From: Granulicoccus phenolivorans DSM 17626 = NBRC 107789 = JCM 15570
GTDB taxonomy: Bacteria > Actinomycetota > Actinomycetes > Propionibacteriales > Propionibacteriaceae
Length of the DNA: 64,000 nucleotides
Direction of reading: 5' to 3'
Assembly (NCBI RefSeq): GCF_000423085.1
Contig: NZ_AUHH01000007.1
Span: 1-64,000, forward strand
The position numbers and the translations under genes are program-made. Below, in pieces: positions 24,387-33,354 of this stretch. The notes under the pieces are model-generated. The model searched no databases, had not been told where the DNA came from, and saw only the letters and a list, made by a program, of their open reading frames with translations. The stretch's first letter is position 1; every line of letters starts with the position of its first letter.

Positions 24387-24472
24387 ACCCACACGCTAGC
24401 ACTCGTGTTACTTTTCTTACCGCCGGGGTCCCCCTGGTTCTACCGACCCGTAACCTCATCGGATCGGGACAG

Positions 24473-25033
24473 TCAGCCACCCCGTTCCGACTCCGGATTG
24501 CGGTACGCCAGGATGACGACCCCGGAGGCGAGCGGCCTGGCCTGCTCGAACCGGAGCACCCGATTCAGCCCCTCGCGCAGCAGCAGATCGTCCCCGGAAC
24601 CGACGCCGGCCAACACCGGATGCACCCACAGCTGCAACTCGTCCAGGAGCCCCTCGGCCAGCAGCATCTTTGCCAGCGGCCCGTACCCGTGCATCAGCAG
24701 TTGCGGGCCGTCCTCCTCCTTGAGCGCTCGAATCGCCTGGGCCGGAGCCGCGGAGATGATCCGGGTGTTGTTCCAGGTCGCCTCGCCCAGGGTGCTCGAC
24801 ACCACATACTTGGGCAGCCGATTGATCAGCTCGGGATAGGTGCCGGTCCGGCCGGGCCAGGTGGCGGCGTAGACCTCATAGGTCCCGCGCCCCATGAGCA
24901 GGCCGGCACTGGCACGCAGCTGCTCCAGCGCAATGGCCTCGGCCTCGGCATCGGTGTAGTCGAAATGCCAGCGGTCCATGTGATTGATGACGCCGTCGAG
25001 GCTGACGAAGGATTGGCAGATGATGTGACGCAT
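24473..25033 (-). CDS. Dihydrofolate reductase-fold protein (RibD C-terminal family), copy 1
   Basis: 186 residues from the ATG at 25033 behind GGAGGGCGCC; the open frame extends upstream but overlaps the next gene. Family hallmarks: SFVSLDGVINHMDRWHF at the start, LLMGRGTYEVYAATWP, and HGYGPLAKMLLAEGLLDELQLWVHPVLAG. These proteins bind NADPH in a DHFR-like fold; actual substrates are mostly unknown and true folate reduction is unlikely. Lies 14 bp downstream of a second member in the same operon. Confidence 0.85.
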   Translation of the reverse strand: MRHIICQSFVSLDGVINHMDRWHFDYTDAEAEAIALEQLRASAGLLMGRGTYEVYAATWPGRTGTYPELINRLPKYVVSSTLGEATWNNTRIISAAPAQAIRALKEEDGPQLLMHGYGPLAKMLLAEGLLDELQLWVHPVLAGVGSGDDLLLREGLNRVLRFEQARPLASGVVILAYRNPESERGG

Positions 25034-25047
25034 GGCGCCCTCCGGGT

Positions 25048-25617
25048 TCAGGAAGCCTCGGGTGGCCCGTCGAGGACAGTGGGAATGAACTCGAACAGCT
25101 GCAGTCGGCCGTCCAGCGTGCGCGATTGCACCAGTTCCAGGCGTACGTCGGGCCACCCGTCGTAGATCCGGTCGTGCCCGGTGGCGCCGTTGACCACCGG
25201 GAACACCACGACCCGGTACCGATCGACCAGACCGGCCCTCAGCAGCGACCCGCACAGGCTCGGGCTCCCGATCGTGTGCAGCGGCACGGTGCTGGACTGC
25301 TTCAACTCCCGGACCGCGGTGACGGCGTCGTGCGCGACCAGGGTGCTGTTGGCCCAACGCAGGGGCGCCTGCAGGGTCCGGGAGAACACGAGTTTCTGTC
25401 GGGCGGTGAGGTCGTCGAGAAAGTCCACCCCGGAATCGGCGAAGTCGGCGAACATCCGATAGGTCGTGGCGCCGAGGAGCACGTCGTACGGCTGGGTGCT
25501 CACCTCGCCCAGCCACGCCAGGTACTCCGGGCCACCCATCCCCCACAACCCGGGCCAGCCGTCGGCCGACCCGAAGCCGTCGAGAGAGGAGATGTAGTCC
25601 ACCATCAGCTCTTGCAT
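25048..25617 (-). CDS. Dihydrofolate reductase-fold protein (RibD C-terminal family), copy 2
   Basis: 189 residues, ATG behind GGAAGGACAAGCC. Same architecture as its neighbour (VDYISSLDGFGSADGWPG, LLGATTYRMF, IGSPSLCGSLLRAGLVDRYRVVVFPVVNG) but only distantly similar, so an old paralogous pair or a heteromer. First gene of the two-gene operon. Confidence 0.85.
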   Translation of the reverse strand: MQELMVDYISSLDGFGSADGWPGLWGMGGPEYLAWLGEVSTQPYDVLLGATTYRMFADFADSGVDFLDDLTARQKLVFSRTLQAPLRWANSTLVAHDAVTAVRELKQSSTVPLHTIGSPSLCGSLLRAGLVDRYRVVVFPVVNGATGHDRIYDGWPDVRLELVQSRTLDGRLQLFEFIPTVLDGPPEAS

Positions 25618-25890
25618 TGGCTTGTCCTTCCAGTGTCAGGTGCGCGCAGCGACCCCGGACCACCGGCGTACGCAGGTCGTGCCACGATCCAGTCTCCTCG
25701 CTTCACGCGCGGCACGGGAGGCCCGATTCGGCGGGAATCGCCGGTGAATTCAGGGAACCACGCTCGGCGCGCCGCGGCGCCCACCCGCAAGCAGAACCGA
25801 AGATCCGCCCATGGACTGAGGCGCCGGGCGGGGCGTACGCCGGATCATCGTCGAGGGGCCGGTGTCGGCCCCGTGGGGAAGGAGCAGACG
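25618..25890. other. Divergent intergenic region, no gene seen
   Basis: 273 bp separating the leftward reductase pair from the rightward NTF2-like gene. It contains two GCGTACGC octamers but no clear operator or hairpin. Confidence 0.4.
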
Positions 25891-26283
25891 ATGACACAGC
25901 AGGAAATTCTTGACCTCGGACGCCGCTGGGTGGCCGCCGAGCAGGCCGGGGATGCGGCCGCACTCGATCGCCTCGGAGCGACGGGCTTTCGACTGGTCGG
26001 GCCGGTCGGATTCGTCCTCGATCGGGAGCAGTGGCTGGATCGCTATCGCGGCGACCGCGCGCTGAAGCTGGAGGAGGTGCAGTGGAGCGACGTCGAGGTG
26101 CAGGAGTTCGGGGACACGGCTATTGCGATCGGCGTCCAGACCCAGCGGGGCAGCTACGCGGGCCATCCGGCCGACGGGAAATTCCGGGTCACCCAGGTGT
26201 TGATCCGCGACGACGGGCAGTGGCAGCTGGCCGGCCTGCATTTCAGCCCGATCGGTGGTCCTCCGCCGTTTGCGGCTCGCTAG
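25891..26283 (+). CDS. NTF2-like (SnoaL/DUF4440-type) protein
   Basis: 130 residues, ATG behind GGGAAGGAG. A single NTF2-like cone: helix MTQQEILDLGRRWVAAEQAGDAAALDRL, then strands with QRGSYAGHPADGKFRVTQVLIRDDGQWQLAGLHFSPI. Members are small ligand-binding proteins, isomerases or ketosteroid-isomerase relatives; the function cannot be assigned. Its stop overlaps the stop of the convergent desaturase gene. Confidence 0.8.
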   Translation: MTQQEILDLGRRWVAAEQAGDAAALDRLGATGFRLVGPVGFVLDREQWLDRYRGDRALKLEEVQWSDVEVQEFGDTAIAIGVQTQRGSYAGHPADGKFRVTQVLIRDDGQWQLAGLHFSPIGGPPPFAAR

Positions 26284-27389
26284 GACCGGACCGGCGCCGG
26301 CAGCGCTGGCGCGATCCGATCGCGGGCCGCCCGGCCGACCTCGTTGAGGTACTCGATCACCGTGGCGTACGAGCGGCCCAGGGAGACCTCGGTGTAGGGC
26401 ACGTCGAGTTGGGCGCACTTGGCCCGGACGAGTTTGCGGGCCTTGGCCAAGTGGATCCGCGGCATCGAGGGGAACAGGTGGTGTTCGACCTGGTAGTTCA
26501 GCCCACCCAGCAGGGTGGTCGCCCACCAGCCGCCCCTGATGTTGCGTGAGGTGCGTACCTGCTTGGTGAAGAAGTCGAGCCGGGCGTCCCCGTCGACGAT
26601 AGGCATGCCCTTGTGGTTCGGCGCGAAGGCGGCCCCCATGTAGATGCCGAAGACGGCCAGTTCCACCCCGAGGAAGGCGAAGGCCATCCCGAGCGGGAGG
26701 AGCAGGAACAGCGGGATCGCGATCAGCGCGAACCTGCCGAACAGCATCGCGAGTTCGCTGTAGCGATGACGTTTGCGCATCTTCTTGGTCGAGAACAGGT
26801 GTTTGAAGCTCAGGAAGTGCAGGTTGAGGCCCTCGAGGGTGAGCAGCGGGAAGAACAACCAGCCTTGGCGGCCGGTGATCCAGCGGTGGATTCCGCGGGC
26901 CTTGACGGCGTCCTCGGTGACGAAGGAGATGGTGTCGATCTCGATGTCGGGATCCTTGCCCACATGATTCGGGTTCGCGTGGTGCCGGGAATGCTTGGTG
27001 TTCCACCAGTCGAAGCTGAGCCCGACACTCCCGGCCAGCAGTCGGGCCAGACGTGTGTTCGCGCGGCCGCCCCGGAGCACCTGGCGATGGCCGGCCTCGT
27101 GCCCGATGAAGGCGATCTGGGTGAAGACGATGCCGAGGACGCCGGCGATGATGAGCTGGAACCAGCTGGCGCCCAGGACCAGGAACATCGTGATGCAGGC
27201 GGCGAGGACCACGGCGATCGCTGCGCCCACCGTGACGTAGAACCAAGGGGTGCGCTGGAACAGACCGGCGGCCTTCGCGTCCTTGGAGACCTCGGAGAAG
27301 GCCCGCGGTTGTGGCGTAAACGCATCCGCGTCCACGCGATTGGAGGCCGGAGCCGGGGTCGGGGAATGTTCGAGGGAAACAGTGACCAT
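26280..27389 (-). CDS. Membrane fatty acid desaturase
   Basis: 369 residues with four to six membrane segments and the three histidine boxes of acyl desaturases: HEAGH (about residue 92), HSRHH about 35 residues later and VEHHLFPS near the C-terminus, which together bind the di-iron centre. It inserts a double bond in an acyl chain (acyl-lipid or acyl-CoA), adjusting membrane fluidity. Electron donor not encoded nearby. Monocistronic. Confidence 0.9.
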   Translation of the reverse strand: MVTVSLEHSPTPAPASNRVDADAFTPQPRAFSEVSKDAKAAGLFQRTPWFYVTVGAAIAVVLAACITMFLVLGASWFQLIIAGVLGIVFTQIAFIGHEAGHRQVLRGGRANTRLARLLAGSVGLSFDWWNTKHSRHHANPNHVGKDPDIEIDTISFVTEDAVKARGIHRWITGRQGWLFFPLLTLEGLNLHFLSFKHLFSTKKMRKRHRYSELAMLFGRFALIAIPLFLLLPLGMAFAFLGVELAVFGIYMGAAFAPNHKGMPIVDGDARLDFFTKQVRTSRNIRGGWWATTLLGGLNYQVEHHLFPSMPRIHLAKARKLVRAKCAQLDVPYTEVSLGRSYATVIEYLNEVGRAARDRIAPALPAPVRS

Positions 27390-27558
27390 GGCGGCCTACC
27401 TAAGAAGTGACGCAGGAACCACGCAGTGTTCGCCGGGGCGCTCCCCGACTTCGTCCACGCAACAGGGGGATCCCCAAAGCGCTCGCATCGTGGATTTCCG
27501 CCCTCGGGGTCCGGCGTACGCATCGGGGGCAGGCATCTCAGTGTCGGCCGGATTTGCC

Positions 27559-27564
27559 TAGCAT
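27559..27564 (+). promoter_or_regulatory. -10 box TAGCAT of the esterase gene
   Basis: TAGCAT, six bases, ATG at 27571; no ribosome site, so leaderless. Confidence 0.5.
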
Positions 27565-27570
27565 GGGCGC

Positions 27571-28446
27571 ATGCGCGGGATGGGGTTGGCTCGATGGGTC
27601 ATGGCGATCGCCGTGGCGCTGTTGCTCACCGCGTGCGCGAGCCAGGCGCCCGCGCCCGACGTGCCCGGGTCGACCCGCACGGAAACAGTGAGGCATCGCG
27701 ATCTGGCGTACGGGACCGATCCGCGGCATCGATTGGATGTGTACGCGCCCGCCGGGGCTTCGGGGGCACCGATCATCCTCATGGTGCACGGCGGTTCCTG
27801 GGTGGCCGGGGACAAGACCGCGGTGGTCGACAACAAGGTCGCGCACTACTTACCCGCCGGGTTCGTCGTGGCGTCGACGAACTACCGCTTCTCCCCGCAG
27901 GTGGATCCGCTGGCCCAGGCCGATGATGTGGCGGCCGCCCTGGCGTACGTGCAGAAGCATGCGGCCGACTGGGGCGGTGACCCGAATCGGATCGTGCTGA
28001 TGGGGCATTCGGCCGGCGGGCACCTGGTGTCGCTGGTCACCGCCGATCCGGCGTACCGGGAGCGGGCGGGGGCATCGCCGTGGTTGGGAACGGTCTCGCT
28101 CGACGGTGCCGCGTTCGATGTGACCCGGATCATGGCGGCCCCGCACCTCGATCTCTACGACCCGGTCTTCGCCGGCAAACCGGACCTGCAACGAGCGGCC
28201 TCGCCCACGCTGGTGATCGCCGGTACGCCGCCGCCGGTGCTGTTGATCTGTGCCCCCAATGGCGGTATTCCGGAGGTCTGCCCGCAGGCCGAGGGCTTCG
28301 CCGAGGTGGTACGCGCACATGGCTCGACCGCGACGGTCGTATCGGTGGACCTGGGACACGGCGACGTCGACACCCGGCTCGGTCTGCCCGGCGAACTGAC
28401 CACCCAGGTCGACGGCTTCCTCCGCTCCTTGGGGCTGTCGATCTGA
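27571..28446 (+). CDS. Lipoprotein alpha/beta hydrolase (BD-FAE/carboxylesterase type)
   Basis: 291 residues. Signal peptide with lipobox LLTAC (Cys22), so the enzyme is tethered outside the membrane. Hydrolase motifs: oxyanion loop MVHGGSW, NYRFSPQ, nucleophile elbow GHSAGG and a C-terminal LGHGDVDTRLG with the probable catalytic His. It resembles hormone-sensitive-lipase/feruloyl-esterase relatives that cleave small or aryl esters. Start confirmed by the leaderless -10 box. Confidence 0.85.
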   Translation: MRGMGLARWVMAIAVALLLTACASQAPAPDVPGSTRTETVRHRDLAYGTDPRHRLDVYAPAGASGAPIILMVHGGSWVAGDKTAVVDNKVAHYLPAGFVVASTNYRFSPQVDPLAQADDVAAALAYVQKHAADWGGDPNRIVLMGHSAGGHLVSLVTADPAYRERAGASPWLGTVSLDGAAFDVTRIMAAPHLDLYDPVFAGKPDLQRAASPTLVIAGTPPPVLLICAPNGGIPEVCPQAEGFAEVVRAHGSTATVVSVDLGHGDVDTRLGLPGELTTQVDGFLRSLGLSI

Positions 28447-28559
28447 GACCGGTTCCGGACCGGGTCCGACCGGTAAAGCGCCCTCCTGGAGCTTTGGGCT
28501 ACGCAGAACCAACTGATTCCCGTGCACAACCGGCCGCGAACAAGGGTCTGTGGCGGTTG

Positions 28560-28638
28560 GTGGGCCGATTTTGACTCCAGACGGGCCGAAAAGGGCAAAT
28601 CAGCGGATTTCCGGCCTCTGGTGGCAGGATCGGCCCAC
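28560..28638. repeat. 80-bp palindromic repeat, copy 6 (79 bp)
   Basis: Perfect ends GTGGGCCGAT and ATCGGCCCAC, one base shorter than the others. Left arm has TTTTGACTCCAGACGGGCCG, right arm CGGCCTCTGGTGGCAGG, so the pairing continues inside the element. Lies 114 bp after the esterase stop. Confidence 0.9.
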
Positions 28639-28689
28639 TTCGCTCGCGAGCCGCCGACTCGCGGCCGCTCGCTCACGGCGGGGAGTTCG

Positions 28690-28841
28690 GTGCTCCTGGC
28701 AGTCGCGGTCCTCGCGATCGCGCTACTCACCCGCAGCCTGCCTGCCATCCTCACTTGGTTCCAGGGGCCCTGCGGCTCGGACTTGCGGTGGTGTTGGCCG
28801 TCAGCGGGTACCTGGTCATTCGGCGGGCGACGCCCAACTGA
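28690..28841 (+). pseudogene. Remnant of a small two-span membrane protein
   Basis: From a GTG at 28690 the frame reads VLLAVAVLAIALLTRSLP, a membrane helix, then loses coding character after LTWFQG. Shifting one frame near 28768 gives ALRLGLAVVLAVSGYLVIRR and a stop at 28839-28841, a second helix. This looks like a decayed gene with a frameshift, trapped between repeat copies 6 and 7. No family assignment is possible. The remaining parts of 28447-28961 hold only the repeats. Confidence 0.45.
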
Positions 28842-28865
28842 GGGTCTCGGGTCGCCCGTGCATTC

Positions 28866-28945
28866 GTGGGCCGATTTTGACTCCAGTCGGGCCGAACGGG
28901 GGCCAAATCGGCGGTTTCCGGCTTCTGGTGGCAGGATCGGACGCG
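28866..28945. repeat. 80-bp palindromic repeat, copy 7
   Basis: Left end GTGGGCCGATTTTGACTCCA intact; right end degenerate (ATCGGACGCG). Same orientation as copy 6, and 16 bp before the oxidoreductase stop codon. Confidence 0.85.
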
Positions 28946-28961
28946 TCGCGCCCGGCTTGGG

Positions 28962-29952
28962 TCACTCCCCGTCGAAGGTCAGCACGATCTTCCCGACCGC
29001 CGCACCCGAGCGGAGCCGGTCGTCGACCTGCTGGAACTCCGCAACCCCGACGGTCCGGTCGATCACCGGCCGGATCTTCCCCGCGGCCACCGCGGGCAGC
29101 ACCTCGGCTTCCTCGGCCTGCAGAATCGGCACCGTCTCCCAGTCCCGGGAGAATCCGAACGACACCCCGTGCACCGTCAGGTGCCGGTACGACAGGGCGT
29201 CCAGGTCGATGTTCGACGCGGGCCCGGCCAGCCGGCCGATGTTGACCACGTGCCCGTCCTCCGCCGTCGCGGGCAGACACTGGGCAAACGTCTGGCCGGC
29301 GATGTGATCCAGGACCACATCGGCACCCTTCCCGTCGGTCGCCTCGAGCACCGCCTCGGGCAGGTCCTGGTCGGCGGTGACGATCACCACGTCGGCCCCG
29401 AGCCCGGTCAGCAGGTCGGTCTTGGCCGCGGTCCGGGTGGTCGCGATCACCTGCGACGCCCCGAGCACCTTCGCCAGCTGTACGCCGATCAGCCCGATCC
29501 CGGTCGACGCACCGGTGATCAGCACACTCTTCCCCGCGGCGAACCCGGCCACCCGCAGCGCACCGAACTCGGTCAACAACGCCGTCGGCAGCGCACACGC
29601 GATCTCCGGCGCCAGCCCGACCGGCCGCCGCTGCACGAAGCGCGCATCGGCCACCAGATAGTCCGCGAACGCGCCCGGGAAGGTGCCCAGCACCGGGTCC
29701 CCGACCTGCCAGCGCTCCACCCCGGCGCCGACCGCGGCGATCTCCCCGGCGTACTCGAACCCGGCGACGAACTCCCGACCGTGCCCACCAGTGGTCGGAT
29801 CGGCCTCATCCAGCATCGGCAGATCGGCGTTGTTGGTCGCCGAGGCCCGGTTGCGAATGAGCACCTGCCCCTCACCCGGCTGGGACCGGCACCTCGGCCA
29901 GCACCCACCGCGGCCCCCGGCCCGAAATCAACGCCCGCATCGTGTCCGTCAT
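28962..29952 (-). pseudogene. Quinone/NADPH oxidoreductase (MDR family), frameshifted near its start
   Basis: The ATG at 29952, behind GAGGAGG, begins MTDTMRALISGRGPRWVLAE and runs to a TGA at 29872-29874. One base out of frame the protein continues EGQVLIRNRASATNNADL and is intact to 28962 (about 300 residues), with the MDR Rossmann motif ITGASTGIGLIGVQLAKVLGA, EFVAGFEYAGEIAAVG near the start and no structural zinc site. The family normally reads straight through, so a single-base indel near 29878 separates start and body. Either a real null mutation or a base-call error. Expected role: NADPH-dependent reduction of quinones or enones. Confidence 0.75.
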
Positions 29953-30080
29953 CGCCCATCCTCCTCGCGTACTCGCCCTCCGATCATCCCGCCGATCCCC
30001 GGACCGCGACAGCGGAGGATTCGGTCCTGGGAAGATTTCCTCCCCCTCACCCCGGCCAGGGAGAGTGGAACACTGAACGC

Positions 30081-30941
30081 ATGGCTGGCGACACCAACAT
30101 GAACGAGCTCGGCACCTTCCTCAAGGCCCGCCGGGCCGACCTGAGCCCGCGCGACGCCGGTCTGCCCGACCCGACGCGGCCCCGCCGCGTCCCCGGTCTG
30201 CGTCGCGAGGAGGTCGCCTCGCTGGCCGCGATCAGTACCGACTACTACACCCGGATCGAGCAGGGCCGGATCAAGGCGTCCGCACCCGTGCTGGCCAGTC
30301 TGGCCGACGTGCTGCAACTCGATGAGGACCAGCGGCGCTACCTGTTCAGCCTGGCCGGCAAGCCGTCCACCCGCGCCCCGCGGCAGGTCAAGCAGCGCGT
30401 CCAGCCGCAACTGCAGCGCCTGCTCGACGACCTGTCCACCACCCCCGCGATCGTGCTCGGCCGGCGGATGGACATCCTCGCGTGGAACCGCCTCGCGGCG
30501 GCGATGATGGTCGACTTCGGCCAGATTCCGGCCAAGGACCGCAACTACACCCGCCTGCTGTTCACCCATCCGGTGCTGCGTGCGCTGTACGCCGACTGGG
30601 AAACCGTCGCGCAGACCGCGGTGGCGCAACTGCGGATGGAGGCGGCCAAGTACCCCGACGATCCCCGGCTGACCGCCCTGGTCGGCGAACTGTCGGTGCT
30701 CGACCGGCAGTTCGCACAGTGGTGGGCCGCGCGCGGGGTGGCCAGCCTGACCACCGGCACCAAAACACTCAACCACCCCGTCGCCGGCGAGCTCGTCCTC
30801 GATTGGGACACCCTGATCGAGGCCCACGACTCCGAGCAGTCCCTGGTCATGTGGACCGCGCCGCCGGACAGTCCCACCTACGCCGCGCTGCGCTTCCTCG
30901 CCTCCTGGGCGGCCCGCACGGACGCCCCGGCGCAGACCTGA
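30081..30941 (+). CDS. XRE-type regulator with MmyB-like ligand-binding domain
   Basis: 286 residues. N-terminal helix-turn-helix ELGTFLKARRADLSP...VPGLRREEVASLAAIS with YYTRIEQG (residues about 7-60), then the MmyB/MLTR ligand-binding domain (QRLLDDLSTTPAIVLGRRMDILAWN, WWAARGV) that binds fatty acids or small ligands in related proteins. These regulators typically sit opposite the oxidoreductase they control, here the frameshifted quinone oxidoreductase across a 128-bp gap. AACACT 6 nt before the ATG could be its -10 box. Confidence 0.88.
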   Translation: MAGDTNMNELGTFLKARRADLSPRDAGLPDPTRPRRVPGLRREEVASLAAISTDYYTRIEQGRIKASAPVLASLADVLQLDEDQRRYLFSLAGKPSTRAPRQVKQRVQPQLQRLLDDLSTTPAIVLGRRMDILAWNRLAAAMMVDFGQIPAKDRNYTRLLFTHPVLRALYADWETVAQTAVAQLRMEAAKYPDDPRLTALVGELSVLDRQFAQWWAARGVASLTTGTKTLNHPVAGELVLDWDTLIEAHDSEQSLVMWTAPPDSPTYAALRFLASWAARTDAPAQT

Positions 30942-30967
30942 TCCGACCGCCCTAACAGGCTGACCCT

Positions 30968-31405
30968 ATGCGCCATGTCAACCTCAGCAAACAGCACCCG
31001 GCGGCCTACGCCGCGGTGATCGACCTGAACAAGCAGGCCGAGGAGGCCTTCCTCGCCGCCGGCCTCGACCCGAAACTTGCCGAACTGGTCAAGATCCGCG
31101 TCTCCCAGCTCAATGGGTGCGCGTTCTGCCTGCGGATGCACACCCGGGACGCGATCGCCAAGGGCGAGACCGCCGACCGGCTCGCGGTCCTGGCTGCCTG
31201 GTGGGAATCGCAGTACTTCACCGACCAGGAACAGTCCGCGCTCGGCCTGGCCGAGGAGGTCACCCGCCTCTCGGTCCCCGAACGCACCGACTGGGACAAC
31301 GGCTCCCTCACCGAGCACCAGATCTCGGCGGTGAGTTGGCTGGCGATCGTGATGAACGCCTGGAACCGGATCGCGATCCGCAGCCACTATCCCGTCGCAC
31401 CCTGA
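30968..31405 (+). CDS. AhpD-like carboxymuconolactone decarboxylase family protein
   Basis: 145 residues. The redox CxxC is in CAFCLRMH, in the usual family context LVKIRVSQLNGCAFC...HTRDA. Such proteins act as thiol peroxidases or reductants with low-molecular-weight thiols. It begins 26 bp after the XRE gene on the same strand and may share its transcript; CAGGCT 6 nt before the ATG is a possible separate leaderless promoter. Confidence 0.85.
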   Translation: MRHVNLSKQHPAAYAAVIDLNKQAEEAFLAAGLDPKLAELVKIRVSQLNGCAFCLRMHTRDAIAKGETADRLAVLAAWWESQYFTDQEQSALGLAEEVTRLSVPERTDWDNGSLTEHQISAVSWLAIVMNAWNRIAIRSHYPVAP

Positions 31406-31427
31406 CGCACGGGCCCAGGGCGGCCGC

Positions 31428-33287
31428 TCACCCCAGCGCTTCGGCGGCCCGGACCAGCGCCAGGTGGCTGAACGCCTGCGGAAAGTTGCCCAACAGCCGC
31501 CCGGATTCGGCGTCGTACTCCTCGGCCAGCAGCCCGACATCGTTGCGGGTGGCCAGCAGTTTCTCCATCAGCGCGACCGCGTCGGTACGCCGGCCGGACC
31601 GGGCGTACTGCTCGACCAACCAGAACGAGCACATCACGAACGCCCCCTCCCCGCCGCTGAGCCCGTCGGCCCCGGTCGGGCGGTAGCGCCGGACGAACCC
31701 GTGCGGATCCAGCAGGTCCTGCTCGATCCGGGTCACCGTGGCCCGCATCAGGTCGGAGTCGGCGGCGACGAAGCCGGTCTGCGGAATCTGCAGCAGCGCC
31801 GCATCCACCTCATCGGTCGCATAGTGCTGCACGAACGCTCCGGCGCGTACGCCGTGGGTCAGGATCTCGGTGCGCAGTTGCTCGCGCAGCCCACGCCAGC
31901 GCTCGACCGGCCCGGTCAGCCCGTGCTCCTCGACTGCGCGGATGCCCCGGTCGAAGGCGGCCCACATCATCACCCGGCCGTGGGTGAACTTCTGCGGGTC
32001 CCCGCGTACCTCCCAGATGCCCCGATCGGGCACGTCGAGGCGTCGCTCGGTGAGGTCCAGCAGGTTGAGCTGCAACGCCCAGGCGAACTCGCCCTCCCCG
32101 TTCTCCAGGCCCGCCCGGCGGAGCTGATCCAGCGCGATCATGATCTCCCCGACCACATCGGCCTGGTACTGGGTGTACGCCTGATTGCCGACCCGGACCG
32201 GCCGGGACGCGCGATAGCCGGCCAGATGATCCAGCGTCTGCTCGGGCAACTGCCGCTCCCCGTCCAGGCCGTACATGATCTGCAGGTCCTCCGGATCCCC
32301 GGCGATCGCGCGCAGCAGCCAATCGCGCCAGTGCACGGCGACCCGATGGTGCCCGTGCCCGACCAGCGCCTGGATCGTGAACGCCGAATCCCGCAGCCAG
32401 GTGTAGCGGTAGTCCCAATTCCGCTCACCGCCGATCAGCTCCGGCAGGGACGTGGTGGGTGCCGCGACGATCCCGCCGGTCCGCCGCGAGGTGAGCGCCC
32501 GCAGCACGGTCAGCGAGTCGGCGGCCGCCTCGGCATAGCCGCAGCTCAGCGGGACCGAATCGCGCCAGGCCCGCCAGTGCTCGACCGCCCGCTCCAGTTC
32601 GGGGTCCACCTCGAGCGCCTCGGCCACCCCCGCGTACGCCGGCAGCCAGGCCAGCGTCCAGGTCAGGCTCTCCCCGGCGGTGAGGCGATGCCGGCCCCGA
32701 TGGACGTACCCGTCGGGGGCCAGCGCCGGGCCGTGCAGGGTGAGCGAATCCGGTCCGGCCAGGGCGTGCAGCACCGGGTTCCCACCGGCATCCCGGCGCC
32801 GCCGCACCCACGGCCGGACGCGGCCGTAGTCGAAGCGCATCACCAGTTCGGAGTCCACCTCGATGCTCCCGGCGGTGCAGGTGATCCGCCGGATCAGCGT
32901 CTCGCCGATGCCGTCGAAGCCGGCGACCCGGGCACACAGGAAATCGGTGCTCACCGCGGTCCCGGTGGGACCCGCCCAGTCGGTGTCCAGGACGAAACTG
33001 CCGGTCCGGTAGCCGCGTCCGGTCACCCGACCCGCGACCGGACGCAGCACCCAGCGACCGTTGTCGGCCCCGCCCAGCAGCCGGGCGAACACCGCCCGGG
33101 CGTCGAACCGGGGCGGACACCACCAGTCGATCCCGCCCTCGGCCACCAGCGCCGCGGATTGCCGGTCGGCCAGCAGTGCGTACTTCTCGATCCCCGGCTG
33201 CATCGTCTTGATCCCCGGCTGCATCGTCTCGATCCCCGGCTGCATCGTCTCGATCCCCGGCTGCATCGTCGGGTCAGGCTCTCCCAT
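31428..33287 (-). CDS. GH15 family glycosidase (glucoamylase/trehalase type)
   Basis: 619 residues from the ATG at 33287; the conserved family start is IEKYALLADRQSAALV, about 30 residues in. Hallmarks: GGIDWWCPPRFD, ERNWDYRYTWLRDSAFTI (substrate-binding and general acid region) and a C-terminal GEGAFVMCSFWLVEQYAR. Cytoplasmic; probably cleaves trehalose or alpha-glucans. Four in-frame 21-bp repeats at the N-terminus each contain an ATG (33266, 33245, 33224, 33203), so the natural start may be any of five. CAGCAT lies 6 nt before 33287 and favours that one. Downstream of the GH3 gene on the same strand. Confidence 0.85.
   Translation of the reverse strand: MGEPDPTMQPGIETMQPGIETMQPGIKTMQPGIEKYALLADRQSAALVAEGGIDWWCPPRFDARAVFARLLGGADNGRWVLRPVAGRVTGRGYRTGSFVLDTDWAGPTGTAVSTDFLCARVAGFDGIGETLIRRITCTAGSIEVDSELVMRFDYGRVRPWVRRRRDAGGNPVLHALAGPDSLTLHGPALAPDGYVHRGRHRLTAGESLTWTLAWLPAYAGVAEALEVDPELERAVEHWRAWRDSVPLSCGYAEAAADSLTVLRALTSRRTGGIVAAPTTSLPELIGGERNWDYRYTWLRDSAFTIQALVGHGHHRVAVHWRDWLLRAIAGDPEDLQIMYGLDGERQLPEQTLDHLAGYRASRPVRVGNQAYTQYQADVVGEIMIALDQLRRAGLENGEGEFAWALQLNLLDLTERRLDVPDRGIWEVRGDPQKFTHGRVMMWAAFDRGIRAVEEHGLTGPVERWRGLREQLRTEILTHGVRAGAFVQHYATDEVDAALLQIPQTGFVAADSDLMRATVTRIEQDLLDPHGFVRRYRPTGADGLSGGEGAFVMCSFWLVEQYARSGRRTDAVALMEKLLATRNDVGLLAEEYDAESGRLLGNFPQAFSHLALVRAAEALG
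33187..33270. repeat. Four 21-bp tandem repeats encoding TMQPGIE
   Basis: Units of the type CTGCATCGTCTCGATCCCCG at 21-bp spacing; each codes (M)QPGI(E/K)T on the minus strand. The one nearest the gene body changes the last residues to KYALL. Confidence 0.85.
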
Positions 33288-33354
33288 GACGTCATGCTGC
33301 CACGCGGCGGCCCCGACCGGACCGCAGTTCGTCACCTCACTCGCGCAGGCCGGC

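Noticed and set aside
24473-25033. Genuine folate-pathway dihydrofolate reductase
   Set aside because: Sequence motifs are those of the RibD C-terminal/YyaP group, and two paralogues lie together without thyA or other folate genes.
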